Part shown: positions 1-6,972 of the stretch, piece by piece
Position numbering within the stretch: position 1 is the stretch's first letter
Layout of the letters: every line of letters starts with the position of its first letter
NCBI GenBank assembly: GCA_905211615.1
Contig: CAJMBB010000031.1
Coordinates: 1-15,958 of the forward strand
DNA length: 15,958 nucleotides
Source of the DNA: an uncultured Collinsella sp.
GTDB taxonomy: Bacteria; Actinomycetota; Coriobacteriia; Coriobacteriales; Coriobacteriaceae
Reading direction: 5' to 3'
The notes under the pieces: model-generated
The model's database searches: none
What the model was told of the DNA's origin: nothing
What the model saw: the letters and a program-made list of their open reading frames with translations, nothing else
Program-made: the position numbers and the translations under genes

Positions 1-56
1 TTGGAGAGAACGCTCCCGCAAACTGCCTCTTGACAACTTATAGGAGCGTCGGTTTC

Positions 57-191
57 ATGGTTACATCAAACCTGATTAAGCCTTTCTTTAGCACTTCTTT
101 GCAACAGCCGCGGCATAATACTGCCAACGCACGGGACCTAGCAGCACACCCCGTGCGCAACCTTTTGGTGGATATCGAGGAGGCCGCATAA
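57..191 (+). CDS. Small ORF of 44 residues, unknown function
   Basis: A 44-residue ORF starts at an ATG ten bases after AGGAG (42-46). It ends two bases before the next small ORF, and its last codons carry that ORF's GAGGAGG. This spacing is what translationally coupled genes look like. I recognise no family. The product has no obvious membrane segment, and its last 20 residues could form a helix (DLAAHPVRNLLVDIEEAA). A perfect TTGACA at 30-35 has only a weak -10 (TTTCAT, 53-58) at 17 bp. If that promoter is used, transcription would begin after this ATG and the ORF would not be translated from it. The ORF could therefore be chance coding; length and lack of homology keep confidence low. Confidence 0.3.
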   Translation: MVTSNLIKPFFSTSLQQPRHNTANARDLAAHPVRNLLVDIEEAA

Positions 192-193
192 GC

Positions 194-403
194 ATGCATT
201 CTTCCAACGACGCAGCACAGCAGCCATCCCTAAATCATGCAAACCTTTTCTCCTTCCCCCCGACACAGAGAAACGGCCTCCTCGACTCCCCCACCACAAA
301 AACCAAGCGCTCAGCCGATCAGAGCCTCAACTTACGAGCATCCTTCGAAAAGCTCCAAGCATCCCTAGACAAGGCGTTCCCCGAACAGGCAAGAGCAATC
401 TAA
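194..403 (+). CDS. Small hypothetical protein, 69 residues
   Basis: The ATG follows GAGGAGG (177-183) by ten bases, one of the better ribosome binding sites in the window. The product is 69 residues, hydrophilic, rich in Ser, Asn and Gln at the N-terminus. It ends in a likely amphipathic helix (residues about 47-65, SFEKLQASLDKAFPEQARA). There is no signal peptide or membrane segment, and I recognise no family. It lies directly upstream of the AraC-type regulator on the same strand, 25 bases from its start. It could be a small cytosolic protein coupled to the 44-residue ORF, or a decayed coding remnant. The good ribosome binding site and helix favour a real gene, but only weakly. Confidence 0.4.
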   Translation: MHSSNDAAQQPSLNHANLFSFPPTQRNGLLDSPTTKTKRSADQSLNLRASFEKLQASLDKAFPEQARAI

Positions 404-416
404 GCCCATTGCGCTT

Positions 417-422
417 TATACT
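417..422 (+). promoter_or_regulatory. -10 element for a leaderless araC-type mRNA
   Basis: TATACT (5 of 6 to the consensus) ends six bases before the ATG at 429, and no Shine-Dalgarno sequence precedes that ATG. A start site about seven bases after the -10 would fall on the A of the ATG, giving an mRNA without a 5' leader. Leaderless mRNAs are common in Actinobacteria. No good -35 is visible 16-18 bp upstream. Confidence 0.5.
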
Positions 423-428
423 GATGCC

Positions 429-1367
429 ATGCGAAACATGGATCACATAGAATTGCACCGCGGAGGACGCGAGGAAGCGTTTCCCGAGACCGCCGAAGAC
501 TGGCCCTATATTGCCGAACGCGCAGAATTCGCTCGCTATCCGGGCAATTCCGTCCCCTGGCACTGGCATTCCGAAGTCGAGCTTTTCTACATGGAGCAGG
601 GAGCGATTGACTATCGAACGCGCGCGGCTCATGAACACGTGCGCTTTGAGGAAGGGTCCGCCGGCTTTATCAACGGCGGCGTTTTGCACAGCACGCTGCA
701 ATCACCCAATTCGGCACCAGCCATTCAAATGTTGCATATCTTTCAGCCGTCGATGCTCGGCGATCCCGCGGGACGCCTTCAAAAGCGCTATATCAATCCT
801 TTGCTGCAATGTCGAGGCGTCGATGTGCTCAAATGGTCGCCCACCAACCCCGACGATATGCCCTTTATCGATTTGCTGAAGAGTTCCTTTAACCACGACC
901 TTCAACGGCCGCAGAACGAGATGGCGCTTCGGAATAGCTTGTCAGAGCTCTTGATTCAGATTTACGCCAAGGCCGAACCGCTCTTTTCCTCCGACAACGC
1001 CTCTTGGATGACCAACCGCGACGTACAGTTCAAGGCAATCCTGGACTATATCCGCGCAAACTATGCAGCCGCTATAGATGTGCCCCAGATGGCATCTGCA
1101 GCCGGCGTAAGCGAAAGAGAGTGTTACCGCATTATCGAAGCTTGCGCAGGAACGACCCCGGCGGCATATCTGCGCGCATACCGCGTAAACCGTGCTTGCG
1201 AACTTTTGGCACACACCACGCGAACGGTCCAGACAGTCGCGCGCCAATGCGGCTTTGCGACAGCAAGCCATCTTGGCCAGATATTTAAAGAACAAATGGG
1301 GTGCACTCCTTCGAGCTATCGAGCAGCGAGGCAGAATCTCGATAGCACCAGGCAGAAATCCCGCTAG
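429..1367 (+). CDS. AraC-family transcriptional regulator
   Basis: A 312-residue regulator with the usual two parts. Residues about 35-115 form a cupin-type AraC ligand-binding domain: PWHWHSEVELFYMEQG has His45 and His47, followed by the Gly-rich turn of the second cupin motif and His87. Residues about 205-300 hold the double helix-turn-helix: first helix pair around IDVPQMASAAGVSERECYRI, second around VQTVARQCGFATASHLGQIF, ending in the typical FKEQMGCTPSSYR. Proteins of this build usually activate sugar or cell-envelope genes after binding a small ligand; the ligand cannot be read here. The start at 429 is chosen because a TATACT -10 sits just before it; an in-frame ATG at 438 is the alternative. 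The HAD hydrolase follows 56 bases later on the same strand and may be cotranscribed or controlled by it. Confidence 0.95.
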   Translation: MRNMDHIELHRGGREEAFPETAEDWPYIAERAEFARYPGNSVPWHWHSEVELFYMEQGAIDYRTRAAHEHVRFEEGSAGFINGGVLHSTLQSPNSAPAIQMLHIFQPSMLGDPAGRLQKRYINPLLQCRGVDVLKWSPTNPDDMPFIDLLKSSFNHDLQRPQNEMALRNSLSELLIQIYAKAEPLFSSDNASWMTNRDVQFKAILDYIRANYAAAIDVPQMASAAGVSERECYRIIEACAGTTPAAYLRAYRVNRACELLAHTTRTVQTVARQCGFATASHLGQIFKEQMGCTPSSYRAARQNLDSTRQKSR

Positions 1368-1423
1368 CCTTTCTTCTGTCACCGCATCAAACTTGCAGGC
1401 AAACAACAGAGAGGAGCAACCAT

Positions 1424-2047
1424 ATGAAGCACTTTGACCATATCGTATTTGACGTTGATGGGACATTGGCAGATACAGAAGAAAGCGTTCTATCATCGCT
1501 TGTCCAGATTGTCCAAGAAGAGACCGGCAAAACGCTCCCCCGACACGAGCTTGAATTTGCCCTCGGCATACCCGGCAAGGATGCCCTTGAGAAACTTGGA
1601 ATCTACTCGCAGGCAACGTTGAATCGCTGGTGCCAAGTTGCTGCCAGCTTTAAAAGCACCATCAGCGTGTTTCCAGGCTTGCACGAAGTTATCGCAACAC
1701 TCTCCGACAACGGCTGCAAACTTGGCATCGTCTCCTCACGTGCGCGCGACGAATACACAGACGAAATTGCACCCCTTGGCTTCGATAAGTTTTTTGAACA
1801 CATCATCCTTGTCGAAGACACAACCGAGCACAAGCCTTCGCCCGCACCCATGCTCGAATATCTCCGACGTACGGGCGCGAATCCTGGCAACGTCGTCTAC
1901 GTTGGCGACACCGTCTACGACGAACAATGCGCAACTTCAGCAGGGGTCAGTTTTGCCAGAGCAGCATGGGGATCACACCAAGATATCCCAAACGCCACCT
2001 ACAACCTCAAAACCCCCAACGACCTGCTAACCCTAACAACCAAATAA
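1424..2047 (+). CDS. HAD-superfamily hydrolase (phosphoglycolate phosphatase-like)
   Basis: A 207-residue HAD hydrolase with all four motifs. Motif I is VFDVDGTLAD (nucleophile Asp10, acid/base Asp12), motif II the Ser in GIVSSR (104-105), motif III Lys137 in EHKPSPAP, motif IV VGDTVYDE with Asp162 and Asp166. The helical insert between motifs I and II (about residues 15-90) is a C1 cap, as in phosphoglycolate phosphatases, pyrophosphatases and beta-phosphoglucomutases. The acid in motif IV and the C1 cap favour a small phosphorylated metabolite as substrate; the exact one cannot be read. The ATG has AGAGGAG about eight bases upstream. The gene lies behind the AraC regulator and ends at the repeat-rich junction at 2048. 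Confidence 0.92.
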   Translation: MKHFDHIVFDVDGTLADTEESVLSSLVQIVQEETGKTLPRHELEFALGIPGKDALEKLGIYSQATLNRWCQVAASFKSTISVFPGLHEVIATLSDNGCKLGIVSSRARDEYTDEIAPLGFDKFFEHIILVEDTTEHKPSPAPMLEYLRRTGANPGNVVYVGDTVYDEQCATSAGVSFARAAWGSHQDIPNATYNLKTPNDLLTLTTK

Positions 2048-2076
2048 CCCCCGCGCCCCACCCTTTCAGCCCCAAC

Positions 2077-2250
2077 ACCACAAGGGCGATTGAGCAGGAC
2101 GGTTTGGGCGGGTCCCGTACTTGGTTTCCAAAATCATTCCGCAGCGCGAAGGCTTCTTATTATTTTCAGACCTAACGCCACAAGGGCGACGACCTCGAGT
2201 AGGTCAACCTGGGAGGGACGAGGGCTTAGCTCCCCAATCTTTCCGCAGGG
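2077..2250. repeat. Imperfect tandem duplication of an intergenic repeat unit
   Basis: Two diverged copies of one unit lie about 100 bp apart. CCACAAGGGCGA occurs at 2078-2089 and 2178-2189. Then TGGG-GGG-rich sequence, a CTT-G-T core and AATC-TTCCGCAG follow in both copies (ends 2144 and 2248). The second copy runs into the concentric palindrome at 2211-2335. No ORF with coding character is seen here, so this looks like a noncoding repeat family. Confidence 0.6.
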
Positions 2251-2335
2251 GGCAAAAAGCCTCGCCGCACGAAGTGCGCAGCGAGGCTTTTTGCATGCCC
2301 GAGGACGATTGGGGAACTAAGCCCTCGTCCCTCCC
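2211..2335. repeat. Concentric nested palindrome of 125 bp
   Basis: The outer arms 2211-2239 and 2307-2335 are inverted copies of 29 bp with a single mismatch. A second inverted repeat of 14 bp (2252-2265 and 2281-2294) is nested at the same centre, position 2273. The RNA of either strand would fold into one long hairpin. It fills the junction between the converging HAD hydrolase and aldolase genes. It may be a terminator enlarged by a REP- or MITE-like repeat. Confidence 0.8.
2252..2294. terminator. Bidirectional intrinsic terminator
   Basis: A perfect 14-bp stem, GCAAAAAGCCTCGC with GCGAGGCTTTTTGC, carries a run of five A on the left and five T on the right. It can therefore end transcription in both directions. 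A smaller stem (CGCAC-GAA-GTGCG) caps it. It serves the converging genes ending at 2047 and 2369. Confidence 0.85.
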
Positions 2336-2368
2336 CGGGATATGTAGCGAGTCGGAGTACCCTTGCTA

Positions 2369-3226
2369 TTACTCTGCTTTGCCCACAGAGTTGAGGTTGG
2401 TCATGCGAATCTTAACCAGCTCGGTGATCTCACGCATGCCCTCCTTGGCCGGCTTCTTGGGGTCAAAGCAGGCAGGGTTCTCGGCCATGTAGGCCATGAA
2501 GCCCTTGGTGTAGGCCTGACGCAGCTCGGTGGCGTAGTTAACCTTGCAGATGCCGTTCTTCACAGCCTCGGCAACCTGCTCATCGGGCACACCGGAGGTG
2601 CCGTGCAGAACCAGCGGCACGTCGACGGCGTCGCGGATGGCCTTAACCACGGACTGCTCGATGTGCGGATCGCTCGTGTACACGCCGTGGCTGGTGCCAA
2701 CGCCAATAGCGAGGGAGGTGCAGCCGGTGCGCTCGACGAACTCCTTGGCCTCGGCCGGATCGGTGTAGGGGCTCTCGCCCTCAACCGCGGGACCGTCGTC
2801 CTCCTTGCCGCCAACCTTGCCGAGCTCGGCCTCGACAGGCACGCCCATGGCGCGGCCAGCGTCGGCAACGGACTTGGTCAGCGCGATGTTGTCCTCGAAG
2901 GACTCGTGCGAACCGTCAATCATGACAGAGGTGTAGCCCGTGCGGAAAGCCTGCATGCAGCGGTCATAGCCATCGCCGTGATCGAGGTGCAGAGCGACGG
3001 GCACGGAAGCGCGCTCGGCGGCAGCCTTGACCATGCCGTAGAAGTAGTCCAGACCAGCGGTCTTGATGGTGCCCGGGGTGGTCTGCATGATGACGGGGGA
3101 CTTGGTCTCCTCGGCAGCGGCCAGAACGGCCATAACAAACTCGAGGTTCTCGACGTTGAACGCGCCAACGGCGTAATGACCGGCCTGAGCGTCCTTGAGC
3201 ATCTTTTCGGTGGTAACAAGTGCCAT
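2369..3226 (-). CDS. Class II ketose-bisphosphate aldolase (fructose- or tagatose-1,6-bisphosphate)
   Basis: A 285-residue zinc aldolase that splits a ketose bisphosphate into dihydroxyacetone phosphate and glyceraldehyde 3-phosphate. Length fits the type B subgroup (Bacillus FbaA, E. coli KbaY/GatY, about 285 residues). The active-site residues fall at the positions known for E. coli tagatose-bisphosphate aldolase: Asp82 and His83 in HLDHGD, His180 in GTSHG, His208 in LHGTSG, and Glu134 in EAELG. The start at 3226 is preceded by GAGAGGAG about ten bases upstream; a longer reading frame to 3367 has no such site and lacks family similarity. Motifs do not separate fructose from tagatose bisphosphate. 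The divergent DeoR gene suggests sugar-dependent control. It could also be the main glycolytic aldolase. Confidence 0.95.
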   Translation of the reverse strand: MALVTTEKMLKDAQAGHYAVGAFNVENLEFVMAVLAAAEETKSPVIMQTTPGTIKTAGLDYFYGMVKAAAERASVPVALHLDHGDGYDRCMQAFRTGYTSVMIDGSHESFEDNIALTKSVADAGRAMGVPVEAELGKVGGKEDDGPAVEGESPYTDPAEAKEFVERTGCTSLAIGVGTSHGVYTSDPHIEQSVVKAIRDAVDVPLVLHGTSGVPDEQVAEAVKNGICKVNYATELRQAYTKGFMAYMAENPACFDPKKPAKEGMREITELVKIRMTNLNSVGKAE

Positions 3227-3451
3227 GAGCGTTTGCTCCTCTCCCTCGCCCGCATCTGGACATCGGGCGTAGTTGTTCACAAGGCGTTTTACCTTGCGTT
3301 TTGCTGTGCTCATTGTATGAAATTCAGCGGCTTTACACGCGCGAGATATTGAGCCCATGCAGGTCAATACAGTCGTTTTTGAAAAGTAAACGGAAGGAAT
3401 TTGAGCCGAGTGAACATGTTCGATATTGAATTTTGGGCGTTCAGCGTCTTT

Positions 3452-3516
3452 CTTTTATAGAAAAGATAAGTAATCGAAAGGTATTTTCTTACTCAAAAAG
3501 AAAATGAACGAAAATA
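3452..3516. promoter_or_regulatory. Candidate DeoR operator array in the divergent control region
   Basis: The 335 bases between the divergent aldolase and DeoR genes are clearly AT-rich. They hold CTTTTATAGAAAAG (3452-3465), CGAAAGG (3475-3481), and GAAAAT twice with a 10-bp period (3500-3505 and 3510-3515). On the minus strand this reads TTTCG/TTTTC repeats, like the operators of AgaR/GlpR-type DeoR proteins. A perfect palindrome GAACATGTTC lies further left at 3412-3421. No convincing -35/-10 pair could be assigned. Otherwise I see no gene in 3227-3561. Confidence 0.4.
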
Positions 3517-3561
3517 GAGTCAACACAATTCCTGCAAATTTCAGACGATGATGGAGCAGAT

Positions 3562-4365
3562 ATGGCCCACGCAACAACCCGAGCTTTCGCCGACGAGCGT
3601 CGTTCCGCCATCATGGAAATGCTCGATCATAATGCCTCGGTGCAGGTAGCAGAAATCGCCCAGACCTTTGGCGTGTCCTCCGTCACCGCCCGCGCCGACC
3701 TTGACGCGCTCGCCGAAGCAGGCAAGCTGCGCCGCACACATGGTGGTGCCGTATCGCTCCACAAACGCCTGACCGTTTCCACGCAGGATCGCCGCATCAA
3801 TGTCAACGTCGCCGCCAAGCAGGCCATCGCGCAAAGCGCCATCGAGCTCGTCAATGACGGCGACACGCTGCTCGTCGACTCGGGCACCACGGCGCTCGAG
3901 TTCGTCCGGCTCCTCGATCAGCGCGACGGTATCACCGTCATCACGGCCGACATTACCATTGCCGATTACATCGACGAGAGCATGCCCTCAGTCGATGTCG
4001 TCATGCTGGGCGGGGCGCTGCGCAAAGGCCATCGTTATTTGTACGGACCGCTCACTATGCAGGCGCTCCAAATGGTCCATGCCGATCTGGCCGTCATGTG
4101 CCCCGGCGCCTTTGTCCCCAGCTGCGGCTTTACGACCGACTTTCCCCAGATGGCCGAGACCAAAACGGCTATGATCGCCGCGGCCCATCAAAGCGTCGCC
4201 CTCATGGACGCCAGCAAGGTTAACGGACGCGGCATGTACCGCTTTGCCGAGCTTGCCGATGTCGACTCCATCGTGATGGACCGTGACCCCGACCATGCCG
4301 TCGCCACCTCGATCGCCGAGGCCACTGACAGCTCACGTCCAGCCCTCGTCATCGCCGGCGCTTAA
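3562..4365 (+). CDS. DeoR-family transcriptional regulator
   Basis: A 267-residue regulator. The N-terminal DeoR helix-turn-helix spans residues about 27-56 (VQVAEIAQTFGVSSVTARAD), followed by the family hallmark LRRTHGGAV at 56-64. The C-terminal sensor domain has the sugar-phosphate-binding DSGTT loop (106-110) and the later LGGALRKGHRYLYGP segment. Family members usually repress sugar-catabolism genes and release DNA on binding a phosphorylated sugar. GGAG lies five bases before the ATG. It is divergent from the ketose-bisphosphate aldolase, and GAAA repeats between the two are candidate binding sites, so control of the aldolase and of itself is likely. The inducer is unknown. Confidence 0.93.
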   Translation: MAHATTRAFADERRSAIMEMLDHNASVQVAEIAQTFGVSSVTARADLDALAEAGKLRRTHGGAVSLHKRLTVSTQDRRINVNVAAKQAIAQSAIELVNDGDTLLVDSGTTALEFVRLLDQRDGITVITADITIADYIDESMPSVDVVMLGGALRKGHRYLYGPLTMQALQMVHADLAVMCPGAFVPSCGFTTDFPQMAETKTAMIAAAHQSVALMDASKVNGRGMYRFAELADVDSIVMDRDPDHAVATSIAEATDSSRPALVIAGA

Positions 4366-4370
4366 ACAAA

Positions 4371-4401
4371 AACCACCACAAAGGTCTCCTTTGTGGTGGT
4401 T
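4371..4401. terminator. Bidirectional terminator hairpin
   Basis: A perfect 14-bp stem (AACCACCACAAAGG with CCTTTGTGGTGGTT) has a three-base loop, TCT. On the minus strand the stem is followed by TTTGTTT, so it should stop the flavodiiron transcript best. It also ends the DeoR gene, whose stop codon is five bases upstream. Confidence 0.85.
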
Positions 4402-4424
4402 GAGCATCAGAAGTGAATGTGTCG

Positions 4425-5585
4425 CTACTTGGACAGCTCGTCGGCGAGAACCTCGATCTGAGCGCGCGAGGCGTCGTTGAGCGAGCCCAGCACGGTCACC
4501 TTGTTCTGCGCCAGGGTGATGTCCTTCATGCCCTCGAGCTCCTTGGTCATAACCTTGGCAGCGGTGGGCGCCCAGGAGCCGGCCTCAACGAGCGCCACCG
4601 TACGGTTCTGATAGGCGTGCTCGGCAAGCGTGTGGATAAAGGTGCTCATGAACGGGAAGATCTCGCCCTGATAGGTGATGGAGGCGAGCACCAGACGGTC
4701 ATAGCGGAACGCATCCTCAACGGCCTCGGCCATGTCGTCGCGAGCCAAGTCAAAGACGGAGACCTTCTGGCCGCGGGCCTCGAGCGCAGATGCAAGCTCC
4801 TCAACGGCGGCCTTCAGATGGCCGTACACGCTCGCATAGGCAATCGTGATGCCCTCGTCCTCGGGCTGATAGCTCGACCAGGTGTTGTAGGTGTCGAGGT
4901 AATAGCCCAGATTCTCGGTAAGAACAGGACCATGGAGCGGACAGATGATCTGGATATCCAGATCGGCGGCCTTCTTGAGCACGGTCTGCACGAATTTGCC
5001 GAACTTACCGACGATGCCAAAGTAGTAGCGGCGCGCTTCGCAAGCCCAGCCTTCCGGGTCCTCGATGTCGTTGGCGCCGAACTTGCCAAAGCCGTCGGCA
5101 CTAAAGAGCACCTTGTCGGTGGACTCGTAGGAGAAGATCACCTCGGGCCAGTGCACGTTGGGGGCGCCGATAAACGTTAGGCTGTGACCACCCAGGTCGA
5201 GCACGTCGCCCTCTTTGACGACCATCTTACGCTCGGGGTAGTCGGTGCCAAAGTAGTTGACCATCATGCGGAAGGCGCCCATGCTGGCCACTATCTGTGC
5301 CTGGGGGTAGCGCTCCATAAAGGCGGCGATGCCAGCAGAGTGATCGGGCTCCATGTGATGGATAACCAGGTAGTCGGGCGTACGTCCATCGAGCGCGGCC
5401 TCGAGGTTGCCGAGCCACTCGTCAACAAAACCACCATCGACCGAATCGGCGACGGCGATCTTTTCGCCCAAGATAACGTAGCTGTTGTATGCCATACCGT
5501 TCTCGGACACATCGTACTGGCCCTCGAACAGGTCAATGTCGTGATCGTCGACGCCAACGTAGCGGATATCCTTGGTGATCTCCAT
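4425..5585 (-). CDS. Flavodiiron protein (A-type flavoprotein, O2/NO reductase)
   Basis: A 386-residue cytosolic protein with two domains. Residues 1 to about 245 form the metallo-beta-lactamase-like diiron domain: HMEPDH (His77, Glu79, Asp81, His82), His145 in NVHWPE, Asp164 in SADGFG and His218 in LHGP. From about 247 to the end is a flavodoxin-like FMN domain. Such proteins reduce O2 to water or NO to N2O with electrons from rubredoxin or similar carriers, and protect anaerobes. No rubredoxin or NADH-reductase domain is fused, so this is a class A protein. The FMN phosphate loop reads SVYGHLK, where family members often have a Thr near the loop end. The start at 5585 has AGGAGG nine bases upstream; an upstream extension to 5642 is unsupported. 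Confidence 0.94.
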   Translation of the reverse strand: MEITKDIRYVGVDDHDIDLFEGQYDVSENGMAYNSYVILGEKIAVADSVDGGFVDEWLGNLEAALDGRTPDYLVIHHMEPDHSAGIAAFMERYPQAQIVASMGAFRMMVNYFGTDYPERKMVVKEGDVLDLGGHSLTFIGAPNVHWPEVIFSYESTDKVLFSADGFGKFGANDIEDPEGWACEARRYYFGIVGKFGKFVQTVLKKAADLDIQIICPLHGPVLTENLGYYLDTYNTWSSYQPEDEGITIAYASVYGHLKAAVEELASALEARGQKVSVFDLARDDMAEAVEDAFRYDRLVLASITYQGEIFPFMSTFIHTLAEHAYQNRTVALVEAGSWAPTAAKVMTKELEGMKDITLAQNKVTVLGSLNDASRAQIEVLADELSK

Positions 5586-5601
5586 CAGGCAAAGCCTCCT
5601 A

Positions 5602-5628
5602 GATAGACAAAATAACCCGTCTATCATA
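5602..5628 (-). promoter_or_regulatory. Candidate promoter -10 with overlapping operator for the flavodiiron gene
   Basis: A 7-bp inverted repeat GATAGAC-N10-GTCTATC (5602-5608 and 5619-5625) overlaps TATGAT (minus strand, 5623-5628), a good -10 placed about 40 bases before the start codon. The repeat would cover the transcription start. No clear -35 is visible, so the promoter may need an activator. Confidence 0.45.
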
Positions 5629-5714
5629 GCACTCGGCAGCATTCCAACTGTTATCTGCCGGCATCCTTACCGATTGTTATTGAAATACGATAAATCGCCG
5701 TTTACCTGCGCAAA

Positions 5715-6746
5715 CTATGAGCGTGGTATCGCCGTGCTATGTCGAATAATGAGCTGGCCGGGAATACGAATGGCAACGGTTTTGCCCGCCGTACCCGCCT
5801 CGGGAACCGCATGCTCGAACACCTCGCGTCCGCGCTGATGTAGATCGAATCGCACGGTCGTAAGCTCGTTGTGTGCCACAAAATCATCGAGCGAATCGTC
5901 GACGCCCACCACGCTCACGTCCTCGGGCACGCGCAGGCCGCTATCGCGCAGTGCGGCAATCGCGCCATTTGCCATCTGATCGTTTGCCGCATAGATCGCC
6001 GTCATAGTGCGGTCGTGCTCGGCCATATACCTGCCGGCTTCGTAACCGCTGTTGGCAGACCAGTCACCCTCGAGCGGCGCCTGCGGTTGAATGTGCTTAC
6101 GTTCGAGCGCATCCTGCCAACCGGCTCGACGAAATTGCTCGTCGACCGAGAACGACGGGCCGCCAATATAGCGAATCTGCTCGTGCCCCAGCTCAAACAA
6201 GTGATCCATAAGCAAGAGCGAGCAGCCGTAATGGTCGGAATCGACCGTAGTCACGCGCGGATGCGCGTACATGGTAACGATGACCGTTCCAATGCCCGGC
6301 AGTGGATCAAACGTCTCAAAATCGGGCGCCATGCGGCTCATGCCGATGATGATGCCGTCCACCGGCAATGCGGCCATACGACGCGTGGCCTCGGCAAGCG
6401 AAAACTCCTCAGTCTTGGACATCTCGACCAGCGTGATGGCGCAATTATGCTCGCGAGCAGCGCTGGCGATGCCGTCGATCATTGAGAGGTTGCCAAACTT
6501 GGTGACATCGTTGATGCATAGGCCGACCGAATGGTAGCGGCCGTCGCGCAGCGAGCGACCGGCATAACTCGGACGAAAGCCGAGCTCTTGCATAGCAGCC
6601 TGCACGCGCTGGCGCGTCTGCTCGTTAACGTTGGGCAAGCCGTTGGCGACGCGCGAAACCGTCTGCTGCGAAACGCCGGCAGCGCGGGCGACGTCAGCCA
6701 TGGAGACCGGACGCGAACTGGTATCGTTGGACGGGCGCCTTGCCAC
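5715..6746 (-). CDS. LacI-family repressor, probable regulator of galKT
   Basis: A 343-residue LacI/GalR protein. The helix-turn-helix is at residues 14-33 (VSMADVARAAGVSQQTVSRV), followed by the hinge around FRPSYAGRSL (57-66). The rest is the periplasmic-binding-protein-like sensor with the family segments DGIIIGMSR, YIGGP, TAIYAANDQMANGAI and VPEDVSVVGVDD. It starts with GTG at 6746; AAGGTG is about five bases upstream and no ATG in frame fits better. It is divergent from galK-galT, and copies of one near-palindromic motif lie between the two genes, one of them within its own leader. Repression of galKT and of itself, relieved by galactose or a derivative, is the likely role; the ligand is inferred from context only. 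Confidence 0.93.
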   Translation of the reverse strand: MARRPSNDTSSRPVSMADVARAAGVSQQTVSRVANGLPNVNEQTRQRVQAAMQELGFRPSYAGRSLRDGRYHSVGLCINDVTKFGNLSMIDGIASAAREHNCAITLVEMSKTEEFSLAEATRRMAALPVDGIIIGMSRMAPDFETFDPLPGIGTVIVTMYAHPRVTTVDSDHYGCSLLLMDHLFELGHEQIRYIGGPSFSVDEQFRRAGWQDALERKHIQPQAPLEGDWSANSGYEAGRYMAEHDRTMTAIYAANDQMANGAIAALRDSGLRVPEDVSVVGVDDSLDDFVAHNELTTVRFDLHQRGREVFEHAVPEAGTAGKTVAIRIPGQLIIRHSTAIPRS

Positions 6747-6837
6747 AGGATCACCTTCACCCTTGCGAGATCTGAATAGCGTGAATGCCGGCCCGGGCAG
6801 TAATACATCCCGCGCCGAGGCCCGCTATCGTCGGACG

Positions 6838-6855
6838 CATGTTAACGTACTCTAC
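6838..6855. promoter_or_regulatory. LacI-type operator, site 1
   Basis: GTTAAC joined to GTACTC (6841-6852) with a central C-G step, as in LacI-family operators. The same core recurs at 6961-6978 and 7025-7042. This copy lies in the leader of the LacI gene, just downstream of a candidate minus-strand -10 TATAAA (6880-6885), where it would allow self-repression. Confidence 0.65.
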
Positions 6856-6879
6856 TTTTTCTATCTGCATCTCTTCTGC

Positions 6880-6885
6880 TTTATA
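6880..6885 (-). promoter_or_regulatory. Possible -10 for the LacI gene
   Basis: TATAAA on the minus strand is about 135 bases before the GTG start. A weak TGAACG sits 17 bp upstream as a -35. Start site would be near 6873, with operator site 1 just downstream. Confidence 0.3.
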
Positions 6886-6944
6886 AGTCCATACGGCAGT
6901 ACCGTTCACGGCTGTATTTCTACCGATTACCAGATTCTCAAAAA

Positions 6945-6972
6945 GTGACAAGCGATGTGTTATGAGTACGTT
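6945..6972 (+). promoter_or_regulatory. Possible galK promoter overlapping operator site 2
   Basis: GTGACA (6945-6950) and TACGTT (6967-6972) are 16 bp apart and form a moderate promoter whose -10 lies inside operator site 2. A second, weaker choice is TTGGTT (7006-7011) with TAACGT (7030-7035), inside site 3. Either would be blocked by repressor bound at these sites. Confidence 0.35.

Noticed and set aside
1..33. Possible C-terminus of an upstream gene ending in TGA at 31-33
   Set aside because: Ten codons are too few to tell coding from chance, and the inverted repeat ACGCTCC/GGAGCGT (10-16, 43-49) overlaps it.
2363..3352. 329-residue plus-strand ORF
   Set aside because: It mirrors the aldolase gene and has an unnatural Gly, Ala, Val, Leu and His-rich composition.
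3227..3367. N-terminal extension of the aldolase to 3367
   Set aside because: Extra residues are basic and unlike the family, and AGAGGAG fits the start at 3226.
4413..5180. 255-residue plus-strand ORF
   Set aside because: It is antisense to the flavodiiron gene and starts without a ribosome binding site.
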